Assembly (NCBI RefSeq): GCF_000503775.1
Contig: NZ_KI629782.1
Span: forward strand, 2,295,579-2,359,578
Source: Brevibacillus panacihumi W25
GTDB taxonomy: Bacteria > Bacillota > Bacilli > Brevibacillales > Brevibacillaceae
Direction of reading: 5' to 3'
Length of the DNA: 64,000 bases
A program made the position numbers and the translations under genes. Shown piece after piece: positions 7,919 through 16,908 of the stretch (position 1 is its first letter; every line of letters begins with the position of its first letter). The notes under the pieces were generated by a model, which saw only the letters and a program-made list of their open reading frames with translations, did no database searches and was not told where the DNA came from.

Positions 7919-8983
7919 ATGAAACGCTTGAACATGGGCAGAAGCCGTACGACGTATCAAGTAGAGCTGCATCATTCTCCACTTTTTGAAGCAGCGCTGG
8001 GAATCGCAGCCGCAACCTATGACGACATCCATCCCACTTTGGAGCAGCCGCCTGCCTACTGGCAGCAGATGTTGGCCGATCTCCCCCCTGATGTCAGGTC
8101 GGAAGCTTCCTATGCAAAAGAGTACAACACTTGGAAAACCCTGCTGCAACTGCTGCACGCGCAACATTTTGCCGATCTGGAAGCGTTTCTGGATTTTCTC
8201 CAACAGCTAAGCGCAGAGGAGTTGCGCTACCTGGCCTTGCCTTTTCTCGGGGACGAGCTTCAGTCTGCTCGACGCAGAGCAGCGGCAGGCAGCGAAGAGG
8301 ATATCTTCGCCTTGATCCAGGCTTGTCAGGGGCATCTCTTTTTCCCTGCCTACATCTCGCACGTAACCGCGGCAGATCCGGAAGAACTGCGCAAGCATTT
8401 GAGCGTGCTGATGAATGGCTGGTATCTGACTCATGTAAAACCGCGCGAGGCGGAGATCACACGCATGCTCGAGCGCGACCGGGCACAAAAAGAGTCCTTG
8501 TTGGGAAAATGGTCGGCAGAAGAGCTTGTCGCTTATGCTACAGACGGCGATTATCCTCCGGAGCCTGCCGTGACTCGCGTATTGCTCATCCCTCAAGCCA
8601 TCTACCGCCCCTGGACCGTGCAAGCCGACAAAGAAGCGACAAAGATCTTCTATTACCCGGTAGCCGAGCAGCATCTGTTCGAGCAGGCTGATCCCTATCG
8701 TCCACCGCAATCGCTCGTACAAATGATGAAGGCGCTGGGCGACGAGCATCGGCTTCGTCTGGTCAAAATCCTGGCCGGGCAGGAAAAGAGCCTGCAGGAA
8801 TTGACGGAGCAGCTGCAGCTCGGCAAATCAACGGTACACCATCATCTGTCCATGCTGCGCTCCGCACATCTGGTAGAAACGGCCGGGACAAAGTACAGAT
8901 TGCGCAAACCCACCCTGGACAGGCTTTCTCTGCTGATGGAACAATTTATAGATAGCCCCGGATCGGGGGAGGAACACTCTTGA
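7919..8983 (+). CDS. ArsR-family regulator with large N-terminal domain
   Basis: A 354-residue protein. The C-terminal ~85 residues form an ArsR-type winged helix (MMKALGDEHRLRLVKILAG, then KSTVHHHLSMLRSAHLV as recognition helix). The ~260-residue N-terminal part has no metal-binding cysteines and resembles the uncharacterised sensor domain of other large ArsR proteins. Its stop overlaps the start of the MFS gene by 4 bases, so it probably controls that pump and itself. The inducer is unknown. Confidence 0.87.
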   Translation: MKRLNMGRSRTTYQVELHHSPLFEAALGIAAATYDDIHPTLEQPPAYWQQMLADLPPDVRSEASYAKEYNTWKTLLQLLHAQHFADLEAFLDFLQQLSAEELRYLALPFLGDELQSARRRAAAGSEEDIFALIQACQGHLFFPAYISHVTAADPEELRKHLSVLMNGWYLTHVKPREAEITRMLERDRAQKESLLGKWSAEELVAYATDGDYPPEPAVTRVLLIPQAIYRPWTVQADKEATKIFYYPVAEQHLFEQADPYRPPQSLVQMMKALGDEHRLRLVKILAGQEKSLQELTEQLQLGKSTVHHHLSMLRSAHLVETAGTKYRLRKPTLDRLSLLMEQFIDSPGSGEEHS

Positions 8984-10212
8984 CGACTCCGCCGCTTCTG
9001 CGTCAACGCCCTTTTCTATCGATCCTGCTGGGACAACTCGTCTCCGAGCTGGGTGCCGCACTGGGGACTTTGGCTACTAGCTGGCTAATCTTTCAAGCGA
9101 CTGGCTCTTACACGGCGGTAGGCGGACTCTGGCTGCTCTACTTTTTGCCTTCCTTGGTGCTGCAATTGATCGCAGGTCCTTACCTGGATCGCTGGGAGAA
9201 AAAACGCGTCCTGGTATTTTGCCAGTGGATGCGCGGCGGGGCCTTTTGCCTCTCCTTCGCCGTTCTGATTCTGTGGCCTGAGGTACAATGGCCTTTTTAT
9301 CTCACTTCTCTGGTCAATGGACTGATCCAGCCTCTCTATGTGCCGGCCAGTCAGTCCCTGCTGCCATCCATCGTGAAAAAAGAGGAGCTGGTCAGTGCCA
9401 ATGCCACCCTTGATGGTGTGCTGCGCATGGCGATGATCGGCGGACCGGTACTGGGAGGCGCGATTGTCGTCGCTTTGGAGGGCACTTGGGTATTGGCATT
9501 GGTCGCGATGAGCTTTTGGATCAGCGGACTTCTTTTGCTGTACAGCCCCATCCAATCAGGAGAGAAAAAGGTGGAGAAGCAGCCGTGGATCACGATGTTT
9601 CTCGCCGGCCTGCACGTGTTTCGGGAACAGCCGCTGTTGCTGTGGCTGGGTGTTTTTCTGGCTGTCGTCCAATTTGCTGTGGGGATCACTCTGGTCTTGA
9701 CCATCCCCTACGTGGTCGACGAGCTGTCCGGCACTTCGCTGCATGTAGGGTTGTTCCAGGCCGGTTTTCCGCTTGGGTATTTGCTCGGAGCTCTGCTCGT
9801 ACCGCCATTCTCTGCCCGATACGCGCAAAAGCATGTCCTTATGCTGGGCTCTATCGCCATCGGAGGCGCAACCTTTGTCGCACTTGGCCTCGTCCAGCAC
9901 GTCTGGGTCGCCATCGCAATCGAGGTTATCGCCGGGATTGCCGCCCCCTTTTTCCACGTACACAGCACCAGTCTGTATCAGCGCTCAGTCCCGCCTGATC
10001 TGATGGGGCGCGTCTTATCCGTCAGGCTTTTGATCATGCGCCTGACCATGCCGCTAGGGGTCTGGCTGGGCGGTCAGTTAGGAGAGTCCCTCGGGATTCG
10101 CCCACTGTATATCGGCATGGGCCTATTGATTGTCGCCATCGCCTTGCTCGGCTTGTTCCTGCCTTATTTTCGCGCTATGCAACAGTCTTATCACATTGAT
10201 AAAAAATTCTAA
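8980..10212 (+). CDS. MFS efflux transporter
   Basis: A 410-residue major-facilitator protein with 12 predicted helices, starting at a TTG after GGGGAGGAAC. The first loop motif (GPYLDRWEKKRVLVF, residues ~60-75) matches MFS motif A; the type resembles macrolide/permease exporters of the MFS_3 group. The TTGA overlap with the ArsR stop indicates co-translation. Substrate unknown; drug or metabolite export is inferred from the local regulator. Confidence 0.88.
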   Translation: MTTPPLLRQRPFLSILLGQLVSELGAALGTLATSWLIFQATGSYTAVGGLWLLYFLPSLVLQLIAGPYLDRWEKKRVLVFCQWMRGGAFCLSFAVLILWPEVQWPFYLTSLVNGLIQPLYVPASQSLLPSIVKKEELVSANATLDGVLRMAMIGGPVLGGAIVVALEGTWVLALVAMSFWISGLLLLYSPIQSGEKKVEKQPWITMFLAGLHVFREQPLLLWLGVFLAVVQFAVGITLVLTIPYVVDELSGTSLHVGLFQAGFPLGYLLGALLVPPFSARYAQKHVLMLGSIAIGGATFVALGLVQHVWVAIAIEVIAGIAAPFFHVHSTSLYQRSVPPDLMGRVLSVRLLIMRLTMPLGVWLGGQLGESLGIRPLYIGMGLLIVAIALLGLFLPYFRAMQQSYHIDKKF

Positions 10213-10215
10213 AAT

Positions 10216-10247
10216 TTGGCAAAAAGAATTCCCTCGTACTGTATAAT
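10216..10247 (+). promoter_or_regulatory. Possible promoter of the MoxR operon
   Basis: TATAAT at 10242-10247 is a perfect -10 element; the best -35 candidate, TTGGCA at 10216-10221, is 20 bp away, longer than ideal. It lies 47 bases before the MoxR start. Confidence 0.35.
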
Positions 10248-10294
10248 GAAGGTCGGGTGATCCCCTAGATTCTGAAAATAAAAGGAGCGTTTTT

Positions 10295-11233
10295 ATGCCC
10301 CAGTCTTCTTTACACACTCTGCTGGATACCGTTAACCGCGTCATTGTCGGAAAAGACAAACAGATTCGACTGCTGGTTACTGCCCTTCTCGCCCGCGGCC
10401 ATGTCTTGCTGGAGGATCTTCCCGGCATGGGGAAAACGGTGCTTGCGAAAACATTGGCTCAGTCCATCGGCGGTACGTACAACCGCGTACAATTCACTGC
10501 CGACCTGCTGCCATCCGATATTGTCGGTCTGCATGTGTTCAACCAGCGCAGCAACGACTTTGAATTGCGCAAAGGACCCGTGTTCGCTGACATTCTGCTG
10601 GCCGACGAGATCAACCGCGCGACCCCGCGCACACAATCCGGCCTGTTGGAATGCATGGAGGAACGCCAGGTGTCCATCGAAGGCGTGACGCTGCCGCTCT
10701 CTCCTGCCATGCTGGTCATCGCGACACAAAACCCGATCGAATCAGAAGGCACCTACCCATTGCCTGAAGCGCAGCTGGACCGGTTTTTATTCAAAATCTC
10801 CCTGGGATACGGCAATCGCGAGGATTCCCGCGAGATCTTGCGCCGCTTCCGCAGTCAATCCCCGCTCGAGGCGATACAGCCTGTCATCTCGGTCGACGAG
10901 ATCGTCGCCTTGCAGCAGGAAGTAACCAAGGTGCACGTCAGCTCTACGGTGGAAGAGTATGTGATCGACCTGACCGAAGCGACGCGCGACAATCGCTCGA
11001 TCGAGGTAGGCATCAGCCCCCGCGCCATGCTCGCGCTGGTCCGTTGCGCGCAGGCGTCTGCTTTCCTGGATGGACGGAGCTTTGTTTTGCCCGATGATGT
11101 GAAGCACGTCTTCCCGAGCCTGGCTACGCACCGCATCCGTCTCTCGATGGAGGCAGAGCTTCATGTCACGGAGGAGGAAGTCATCGCGGAAATTCTGAAA
11201 ACAGTCCCGACCCCGGTCGAAGAAAGTGTGTAG
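10295..11233 (+). CDS. MoxR-family AAA+ ATPase
   Basis: A 312-residue AAA+ protein: Walker A in LPGMGKTVLAK (~residue 45), Walker B in LLADEINRATPRTQ (~110), sensor 1 in ATQNPIESEGTYPLPEAQ (~150). MoxR ATPases act as chaperones in metal or cofactor insertion and in assembly of secreted or membrane complexes. First gene of a MoxR/DUF58/DUF4129 operon: the next gene starts 3 bases after its stop and a 4-base overlap follows, so the three proteins should act together in the cell envelope. Confidence 0.93.
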   Translation: MPQSSLHTLLDTVNRVIVGKDKQIRLLVTALLARGHVLLEDLPGMGKTVLAKTLAQSIGGTYNRVQFTADLLPSDIVGLHVFNQRSNDFELRKGPVFADILLADEINRATPRTQSGLLECMEERQVSIEGVTLPLSPAMLVIATQNPIESEGTYPLPEAQLDRFLFKISLGYGNREDSREILRRFRSQSPLEAIQPVISVDEIVALQQEVTKVHVSSTVEEYVIDLTEATRDNRSIEVGISPRAMLALVRCAQASAFLDGRSFVLPDDVKHVFPSLATHRIRLSMEAELHVTEEEVIAEILKTVPTPVEESV

Positions 11234-11236
11234 GCG

Positions 11237-12427
11237 ATGAATGCGAAACAGCCCTTTCAATTAATCGGCTTTCTCTTGCTGTTCGGCGCGCTTTTCTCCG
11301 GAAGCTGGTTCCTGTGGCTTTTCGGCGGGCTGTTCTTTTTCCTCCCGGCTGCACAGGATTGGTGGCAAGCACGGCTTGGACGCTGGCTGCGAATGGAGTG
11401 GTCCGCTGACCAAAGCCGGGTCATGCCGGGAACACCGGTACATGTCACGATCAAGCTTCATAATCGTTCGTGGCTTCCGCTCCCTGCTACCTGGCTGCGG
11501 ATCACCTTGCCCGATCACGTCACCGTAGACGGGGCGGATGAGAGCAGTGTTCACAACCAACGGATGATCGTCCTTCTGCGCCTGGATGTGCCTGCCCGAA
11601 GAAGTGCGGCACGCGCGCTCGTACTGACTCCTCACAAGCGCGGCACCATTTGGCTGACAGATGTGCAGACGCAGACGATGCCATTGTTTGCCGGAGAAGC
11701 AACTCCGGTGCTGTTGCCGCTCTCTTTTTCCCTGCTGGTCTACCCGTCGCCATTGCCGCTGCCCCCCATCGCTTTTGAGGAGACAGAGCCGGACGGCAAT
11801 AGCCTTTCCCGGCAAAGACGGCAGGAAGATCCGACATTTTTGCGCGGGGTCAGACCCTATTCCCCAGGCGACCGGATGAAACAGATCCACTGGAAGGCCA
11901 CAGCCAAGACGAACGCGCTGCAAACGCGCTTGTTCGAGCATACCGCCCGTTCCAACTGGCGTCTCGTAGGTCATATTCTGCCATCGTACGAACCGAAGCT
12001 GCAAAAGCATAATGATGCCGAAAACGAGCGCACCATCTCTTTTTTGGCGGCGCTATCCATCTACTGTCGCAAGCGCTCGCTCGGCTACGAGCTGTTTCTC
12101 ACTGTCAAGCAGCGCGGTCGGGAGATGTACCATGTGCCTGCGGGGAGCGGTAAAACCCATCATCTCCAGATCATGACCCACCTCGCCCAGCTCCACCACT
12201 TTTTCACGACGCCATTGGCCTCTCTGCTGCGCCGCTTGGAGGAAAGCTCCTCGAAGGAAGCCATTCTGCTCATCACGCCGCGTCTGGACGAACAGACCGC
12301 CGCTTCCATCGAACGGCTGCAGCGGCGTGGCCACAAGGTTGCCGTACTGGATGTCTCGGAGGAAGAGCCTGTCCTCCGTCGGTATGAGGCAGCAGCCGAT
12401 CGCCGGAGAAAGGTGGTGGCACGATGA
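11237..12427 (+). CDS. DUF58 domain protein
   Basis: A 396-residue protein with two hydrophobic helices at residues ~5-45, an extracellular-type beta domain, and the DUF58 core around VRPYSPGDRMKQIHWKATA (~205-225). DUF58 proteins are standard partners of MoxR ATPases and carry a vWA-like fold; their reaction is unknown. Follows moxR by 3 bases and overlaps the next gene by ATGA. Confidence 0.9.
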   Translation: MNAKQPFQLIGFLLLFGALFSGSWFLWLFGGLFFFLPAAQDWWQARLGRWLRMEWSADQSRVMPGTPVHVTIKLHNRSWLPLPATWLRITLPDHVTVDGADESSVHNQRMIVLLRLDVPARRSAARALVLTPHKRGTIWLTDVQTQTMPLFAGEATPVLLPLSFSLLVYPSPLPLPPIAFEETEPDGNSLSRQRRQEDPTFLRGVRPYSPGDRMKQIHWKATAKTNALQTRLFEHTARSNWRLVGHILPSYEPKLQKHNDAENERTISFLAALSIYCRKRSLGYELFLTVKQRGREMYHVPAGSGKTHHLQIMTHLAQLHHFFTTPLASLLRRLEESSSKEAILLITPRLDEQTAASIERLQRRGHKVAVLDVSEEEPVLRRYEAAADRRRKVVAR

Positions 12428-13743
12428 GCTTCTCGTTTTTGGGCCGACTGGGAGTAAGCTTTTGGCTGGAGGCATTGCTGGCAGCAAGCGCTTTGATGCT
12501 CTTCGGCTATCTCGCGGCAGGAGAGACCGAAATGCTGGTCTTCGCGATTGCAGTATCCTTCCCCTTCCTCATCGGGGGCTGGCTCTACCGGGCAGGCGGA
12601 CAAAACACCCTCCTGCATCTCTTGCTCTATCCGTTGCTTGCGGGTGCAGCCTTACTTGGCTTCTACTGGTTTGATTCCTGGCTGATCGCGTTGCTGCTGG
12701 CAGGCGGGCTTTATTGGCGCATCCATGAACTGTCCCAGGACATCTTCCACGTTGACAATTTGCTAAGACGTTTTATATTCGCCAATGCCATCTGTCTGAC
12801 GCATCTGACTTTGGCTGCCCTGTTTCTTCCCGCTAATGCGAAGGCTCCTTTTGATCCGCACGCCTTTTACGGGATGCTCGCGGTGATCCTCGCCAGTTAT
12901 CTGGTGCTGAATGCCTGCCTGTACATGTCACATGTGCAAATCCCGCATGGTCGTCCGCCTGTCCGCATCCGGCTGACCCTATCGGCCCAATGGCTGTTGA
13001 CGCGAATTATGCTCCTGAGCGGGTATCTCTTGGGCGGCTATTCCCTGCTTTGGCTCCTCCACGTTCTTTGGGCCTGGCTGAAAGAGCCATTCTGGGAACT
13101 GTTGTACAATTTGTTCGACCCGCTCCTTCAGATGTTGTCGAGTTGGACGGCTGGGCTATTCGCCAACAGGCAGATGGAGGAAATCAAAAATAATCAAGAG
13201 ATGGGCAAGGATCAGCCGTACGAAGAACTGGAAGGTGCCGGAGAACCGCTCTTTACGGCATTGGAGCCTTACCTGATCGCAGGGCTAGTCTTGCTGGCGG
13301 CCGTCCTGCTGGCGCGCTTTATCTGGAAGCGCCGACATGCACCGAAGGCTGGCGAGGAAGCACCATCCTTGCCTGTCTTGCAAACGACGATCTCCGACCT
13401 GGAGCCATCGGAGTCAGAGCCGGGGCAACCACTGCTCGATCTGAATACCTTTTTCAAAAACCGAAAAGGTCCATCAGAGGAACCGGTCCGCTACGCTTAC
13501 TACCAGTTCTTGCAGCACATGTCGGCACAAGGCATCCCGATCCATCGCTATGAGACTACACAGGAATTCTTGCAGCGATTGCGGGCTCATCTTACTGATA
13601 CCGTAGAGATGCAGCTTGTGGAGAGCATTACTCGCTATTATGAGCAGTACCGCTACCAGGAGCACTCCTTGTCTGAACCGGATTTGGAGGCGATGCAGGC
13701 AGCGGTGCGCAAGCTGCTGGAGACCTCACCACCCCGTTCGTAA
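12424..13743 (+). CDS. Membrane protein with C-terminal DUF4129 domain
   Basis: A 439-residue protein: about eight transmembrane helices within residues 10-245, another at ~285-305, and a C-terminal DUF4129 region (VRYAYYQFLQHMSAQG and TQEFLQRLRAHL). In many bacteria the third gene of MoxR/DUF58 clusters is a transglutaminase (TgpA/YebA) ending in DUF4129; here the transglutaminase core is absent and only the membrane and DUF4129 parts remain. Its stop codon lies inside the terminator hairpin. Confidence 0.85.
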   Translation: MSFSFLGRLGVSFWLEALLAASALMLFGYLAAGETEMLVFAIAVSFPFLIGGWLYRAGGQNTLLHLLLYPLLAGAALLGFYWFDSWLIALLLAGGLYWRIHELSQDIFHVDNLLRRFIFANAICLTHLTLAALFLPANAKAPFDPHAFYGMLAVILASYLVLNACLYMSHVQIPHGRPPVRIRLTLSAQWLLTRIMLLSGYLLGGYSLLWLLHVLWAWLKEPFWELLYNLFDPLLQMLSSWTAGLFANRQMEEIKNNQEMGKDQPYEELEGAGEPLFTALEPYLIAGLVLLAAVLLARFIWKRRHAPKAGEEAPSLPVLQTTISDLEPSESEPGQPLLDLNTFFKNRKGPSEEPVRYAYYQFLQHMSAQGIPIHRYETTQEFLQRLRAHLTDTVEMQLVESITRYYEQYRYQEHSLSEPDLEAMQAAVRKLLETSPPRS

Positions 13744-13759
13744 TGGGGTGGTGGATTTT
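13727..13759 (+). terminator. Terminator of the MoxR operon
   Basis: CACCACCCC and GGGGTGGTG form a 9-bp GC-rich stem (13727-13735 with 13745-13753) followed by GATTTTT. The DUF4129 stop codon is in the loop. Confidence 0.8.
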
Positions 13760-13797
13760 TCAGACAGAAAGCGATCTTTTTTATTGGGGGAAAGAAA

Positions 13798-13989
13798 ATG
13801 TCAGATGACATCAATCGGCACATTCTCGAAGAACTGAGAAAGATGAATGAAAAACTGGATCGGCTGCAGGAAAACAAGAGACTGTCCACACCGATGAAGC
13901 TGGTCGCCATCTTCCTGGGTTTCTTGATTATCGGTCCTCTTTTTGCGGGTGTGATTTCGTACCTCCTCACATTTTTCGATAAAGCATAA
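13798..13989 (+). CDS. Small coiled-coil membrane protein
   Basis: 63 residues: a charged N-terminal helix with heptad-like spacing (ILEELRKMNEKLDRLQEN) and one C-terminal transmembrane helix (about 34-58, ending LLTFFDKA). A good ribosome site (GGGGGAAAG) precedes the ATG. Not assigned to a family. It follows the MoxR terminator and precedes the Nif3-like gene by about 20 bases, so it may be co-transcribed with that gene. Confidence 0.7.
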   Translation: MSDDINRHILEELRKMNEKLDRLQENKRLSTPMKLVAIFLGFLIIGPLFAGVISYLLTFFDKA

Positions 13990-14009
13990 ACAAGGAGATG
14001 AATGCCGAC

Positions 14010-14924
14010 ATGGAATCACGCCGTGCCATCGGAGCAAGGCTTGATCGACTGTTTTGCTTAGACGAATGGGAAGCTGACCCAGCATTTCGCCGCTTCATTC
14101 CCATGGTTTATGAGCCGCTCCGTTTCGATTGGGCTCACTTTTTTGAAGCTGATTTCGTGCAGCGCTTCAATGGCTTTATGCTGGCGGGACGCGAAGAAAT
14201 GCACACTGTATTCCTTGCTGTTTTTCCGACTGAGGCGGTTCTGCAATCTTTTCTCGAACAATCAGAGCCCGGAGATCTGCTGTTTATGCACCACCCTCTT
14301 TTTATGGAATGCGGAGATCCGCGCGGCACCTGGGGACAGGGCTTTCTGCCGATTCGACCGGAGCTTCTGCAGGCGATGAAAGAAAAGGAGCTATCCGTCT
14401 ATACCTGCCACTTGCCTATGGATACCAGTCTGCCAATTGGCACCGGGGGAGCGATCATGGAGGCACTCGAAGCGGAAATGATCCGACCATTCCTCCCGTT
14501 TGGCAACGGACATATCGGTGCGATTTGCCGGATTCAAGAGACAAGCACTTCCGGTTTAAGCGGCCAGTTACGCCATCTTTTTGACATCCCGTATGTCGAC
14601 TTCGAAGGGAAAACACTCGATCGCATCGATACGATAGCCGTCGTCCCCGGCTGCGGCGATGTCGTAAGCTATATGCAGGAGGCCGAGGCGCTGGGGGCGC
14701 AGGCGTACATCACAGGAGAAATCCATTGCCACATTGACAATCCCTACGGCAAACAACGCTTCGCCCAGATGATGGAGTACGTCGCGGAAACGACCATGTC
14801 CTTGATCGGCGTCTCTCATTCGGCATCGGAATACCTGGTGATGAAAACGCAGATGAAGCGCTGGTTTGAACAGAGCACCTCCCTGCGCGTGGTCTTGCTG
14901 CCGCAGGAAAAGTGGTGGCTGTAA
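14010..14924 (+). CDS. Nif3-like dinuclear metal centre protein
   Basis: A 304-residue protein of the Nif3/YqfO (GTP cyclohydrolase I type 2-like) family. Metal-ligand motifs are visible: HHPLF (~90), CHLPMD (~130), GCGD (~215), ITGEIHCH (~238) and GVSHSASE (~270). Family members are hexamers with a two-metal site; their substrate is unsettled. The ATG at 14010 is chosen because AAGGAG ends at 13997; the in-frame ATG at 13998 abuts that site and would lack a ribosome site. Confidence 0.85.
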   Translation: MESRRAIGARLDRLFCLDEWEADPAFRRFIPMVYEPLRFDWAHFFEADFVQRFNGFMLAGREEMHTVFLAVFPTEAVLQSFLEQSEPGDLLFMHHPLFMECGDPRGTWGQGFLPIRPELLQAMKEKELSVYTCHLPMDTSLPIGTGGAIMEALEAEMIRPFLPFGNGHIGAICRIQETSTSGLSGQLRHLFDIPYVDFEGKTLDRIDTIAVVPGCGDVVSYMQEAEALGAQAYITGEIHCHIDNPYGKQRFAQMMEYVAETTMSLIGVSHSASEYLVMKTQMKRWFEQSTSLRVVLLPQEKWWL

Positions 14925-14985
14925 ACTTTTCAACTTGGCCTCCCTCATGTAGAATAGCCCTAACGGGTAAGGGGGGGGACAAGCA

Positions 14986-15888
14986 GTGAATGACCAGGAC
15001 TGGTCCTTGCTAGAAGCGATCTACGACGAAAAGAATCTGACCAGAGCAGCCGAAAAACTGTATATTTCCCAACCTGCGCTGACGTACCGCATTCAGCAGA
15101 TCGAGCAGGAATTTGGCGTAAAGGTCATTTATAGAAGCAACAAAAAGATCAGCTTTACCCCCGAGGGAGAATACCTCGTCAAATACGCCAAAAGGATGCT
15201 GTTGGAGCGCAGGAAAACAAAGGATACTGTACTCAGCATGAGCAAGCATGTGCAAGGCTCGCTGCGGATCGGCTGTTCAAGCAACTTCGCCTTGTATAAA
15301 CTGCCATCCTTGATCAAGCAGTTTCTTGTTTTATATCCAAAGGTAGAAGTGAATGTGAATACCGGTTGGAGCTCCGAAGTGATGAAATTGCTGCAGAACG
15401 AGGATGTTCATGTCGGAATCGTAACGGGAGATTACAAGTGGCTCGAAAAAAAATCGGTGATCACGGAAGAGCCTCTCTGTATCATTTCCAAACAGCCCAT
15501 CGCTTTGGAAGACCTGCCAAAGCTGCCGCGGATCAATTATGTTCCCGCAAAGAGCCGATTTAATCCTACGAATCCGTTGATCTCCAAAATCATTGATAAT
15601 TGGTGGCTCGAACGGTTCGACGGTCCCCCTCTGATCATCATGAACGTGGACAAGGTAGAGACCTGCAAAGAAATGGTTTTCAACGGTTTGGGCTATTCGA
15701 TCATACCCCGCGGGGCATTGGTTGACCGTGACCGGGATGCGTTTTATTCCATCGACCTGCATTATACGAACGGCGAAGCCCTCATGCGTAGAACCTGGAT
15801 GCTGTATCGGGAGTCTTCTTTGGGACTGTCCGCTGTCGATCGTTTTGTCCATTACGTGCAGACCCAATACGAAAAAAAGATCGAGTAG
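14986..15888 (+). CDS. LysR-family transcriptional regulator
   Basis: A 300-residue LysR protein with N-terminal winged helix (NLTRAAEKLYISQPALTYRI at ~17-37) and a periplasmic-binding-like effector domain. Starts at a GTG after a G8 tract (AAGGGGGGGG). It converges on the peptide-transporter operon and shares a two-way terminator with it, so it may regulate that operon, but LysR genes are usually divergent from their targets and the link is only an inference. Confidence 0.9.
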   Translation: MNDQDWSLLEAIYDEKNLTRAAEKLYISQPALTYRIQQIEQEFGVKVIYRSNKKISFTPEGEYLVKYAKRMLLERRKTKDTVLSMSKHVQGSLRIGCSSNFALYKLPSLIKQFLVLYPKVEVNVNTGWSSEVMKLLQNEDVHVGIVTGDYKWLEKKSVITEEPLCIISKQPIALEDLPKLPRINYVPAKSRFNPTNPLISKIIDNWWLERFDGPPLIIMNVDKVETCKEMVFNGLGYSIIPRGALVDRDRDAFYSIDLHYTNGEALMRRTWMLYRESSLGLSAVDRFVHYVQTQYEKKIE

Positions 15889-15915
15889 CCCTACTCTTGG
15901 CTTGCTCGATCTTTT
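15875..15915. terminator. Bidirectional terminator between LysR gene and ABC operon
   Basis: AAAAGATCGAG (15875-15885) pairs with CTCGATCTTTT (15905-15915); A/T tracts on both sides serve the two convergent transcription units. Confidence 0.75.
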
Positions 15916-15933
15916 CTTATCTCCGTTTACTCG

Positions 15934-16908
15934 CTATTCATAGAGGTGACAGGCGACATATCTCCCGTCTACCTCTGTCCACTTCGGTCTTTGTGTCTTG
16001 CAGATTTCCATGCAGGCGTGGCAGCGGGGATGAAACGTACAGCCCTGAGGCGGATTGGCCGGGCTGGGGACATCTCCCTGAAGCACAATACGCTCTCTTT
16101 TGGCCAGCGGGTCGGGCACAGGAACCGCAGACAAAAGGGCCTGCGTGTAGGGGTGCAGAGGCCTATCGTACAAATCATGTTTGTCCGCCAGCTCCACCAT
16201 TCGTCCCAGATACATTACACCGACCCTGTCGCTGATATGCTTCACCACGCTCAAGTCATGTGCGATAAACAAGTAGGTCAAACCAAACTGTCCCTGCAAA
16301 TCCTGCAAAAGATTGATCACTTGCGACTGGATCGAGACATCGAGTGCGGAAACAGGTTCATCCGCGACAATCAATTGCGGCTCCAAAGCCAATGCCCGGG
16401 CGATCCCGATCCGCTGTCGCTGTCCACCGCTGAATTCATGCGGGTGCCGTTTGGCATGATAGCTGCTCAATCCGACGACTTCCAGCAACTCATCCACGCG
16501 CTTGTCTTTTTCCTTGCCAGTGTAAAGCCGATGAATCTCCATCGGTTCGGCAATGATCTCGCCCACTGTCAAACGAGGGTCCAGCGAGGCATACGGATCC
16601 TGAAAGACCATTTGCATGTTCTTGCGCAATTTGCGCAGTTCCCTTGTATTCATGCCTACCAGATTTTTTCCCTCGTAGATGACTTCTCCCTCGGTTGGCT
16701 GCAGCAGTTGCAGAATGGTCCTCCCTGTGGTGGATTTCCCGCAGCCGCTCTCGCCTACCAACCCCAGTGTTTCCCCTTTAAAAATGGTAAAATCCAATCC
16801 GTCTACGGCCTTTACATGGTTGACTGTCCGCTTGAGCAGCCCTTTCGTGATCGGATAGTACTTTTTCAAGTTTCTGATTTCGACCAACGGCGTTTCTCTT
16901 ATACTCAT
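15934..16908 (-). CDS. Peptide ABC transporter ATP-binding protein (OppF/DppF type)
   Basis: A 324-residue ATPase: Walker A GESGCGKST (~48), signature LSGGQ variant FSGGQRQRIGIARAL (~155), Walker B LIVADEPVSALD, and the C-terminal oligopeptide-transporter extension with the Cys-containing CTFHPRC...C motif seen in OppF/DppF. The start is the ATG at 16908, which overlaps the previous stop as ATGA and follows GGGGGAAC; an upstream in-frame ATG at 16941 lies inside the preceding gene. Last gene of the six-gene operon; pairs with the next ATPase to drive uptake. Confidence 0.92.
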   Translation of the reverse strand: MSIRETPLVEIRNLKKYYPITKGLLKRTVNHVKAVDGLDFTIFKGETLGLVGESGCGKSTTGRTILQLLQPTEGEVIYEGKNLVGMNTRELRKLRKNMQMVFQDPYASLDPRLTVGEIIAEPMEIHRLYTGKEKDKRVDELLEVVGLSSYHAKRHPHEFSGGQRQRIGIARALALEPQLIVADEPVSALDVSIQSQVINLLQDLQGQFGLTYLFIAHDLSVVKHISDRVGVMYLGRMVELADKHDLYDRPLHPYTQALLSAVPVPDPLAKRERIVLQGDVPSPANPPQGCTFHPRCHACMEICKTQRPKWTEVDGRYVACHLYE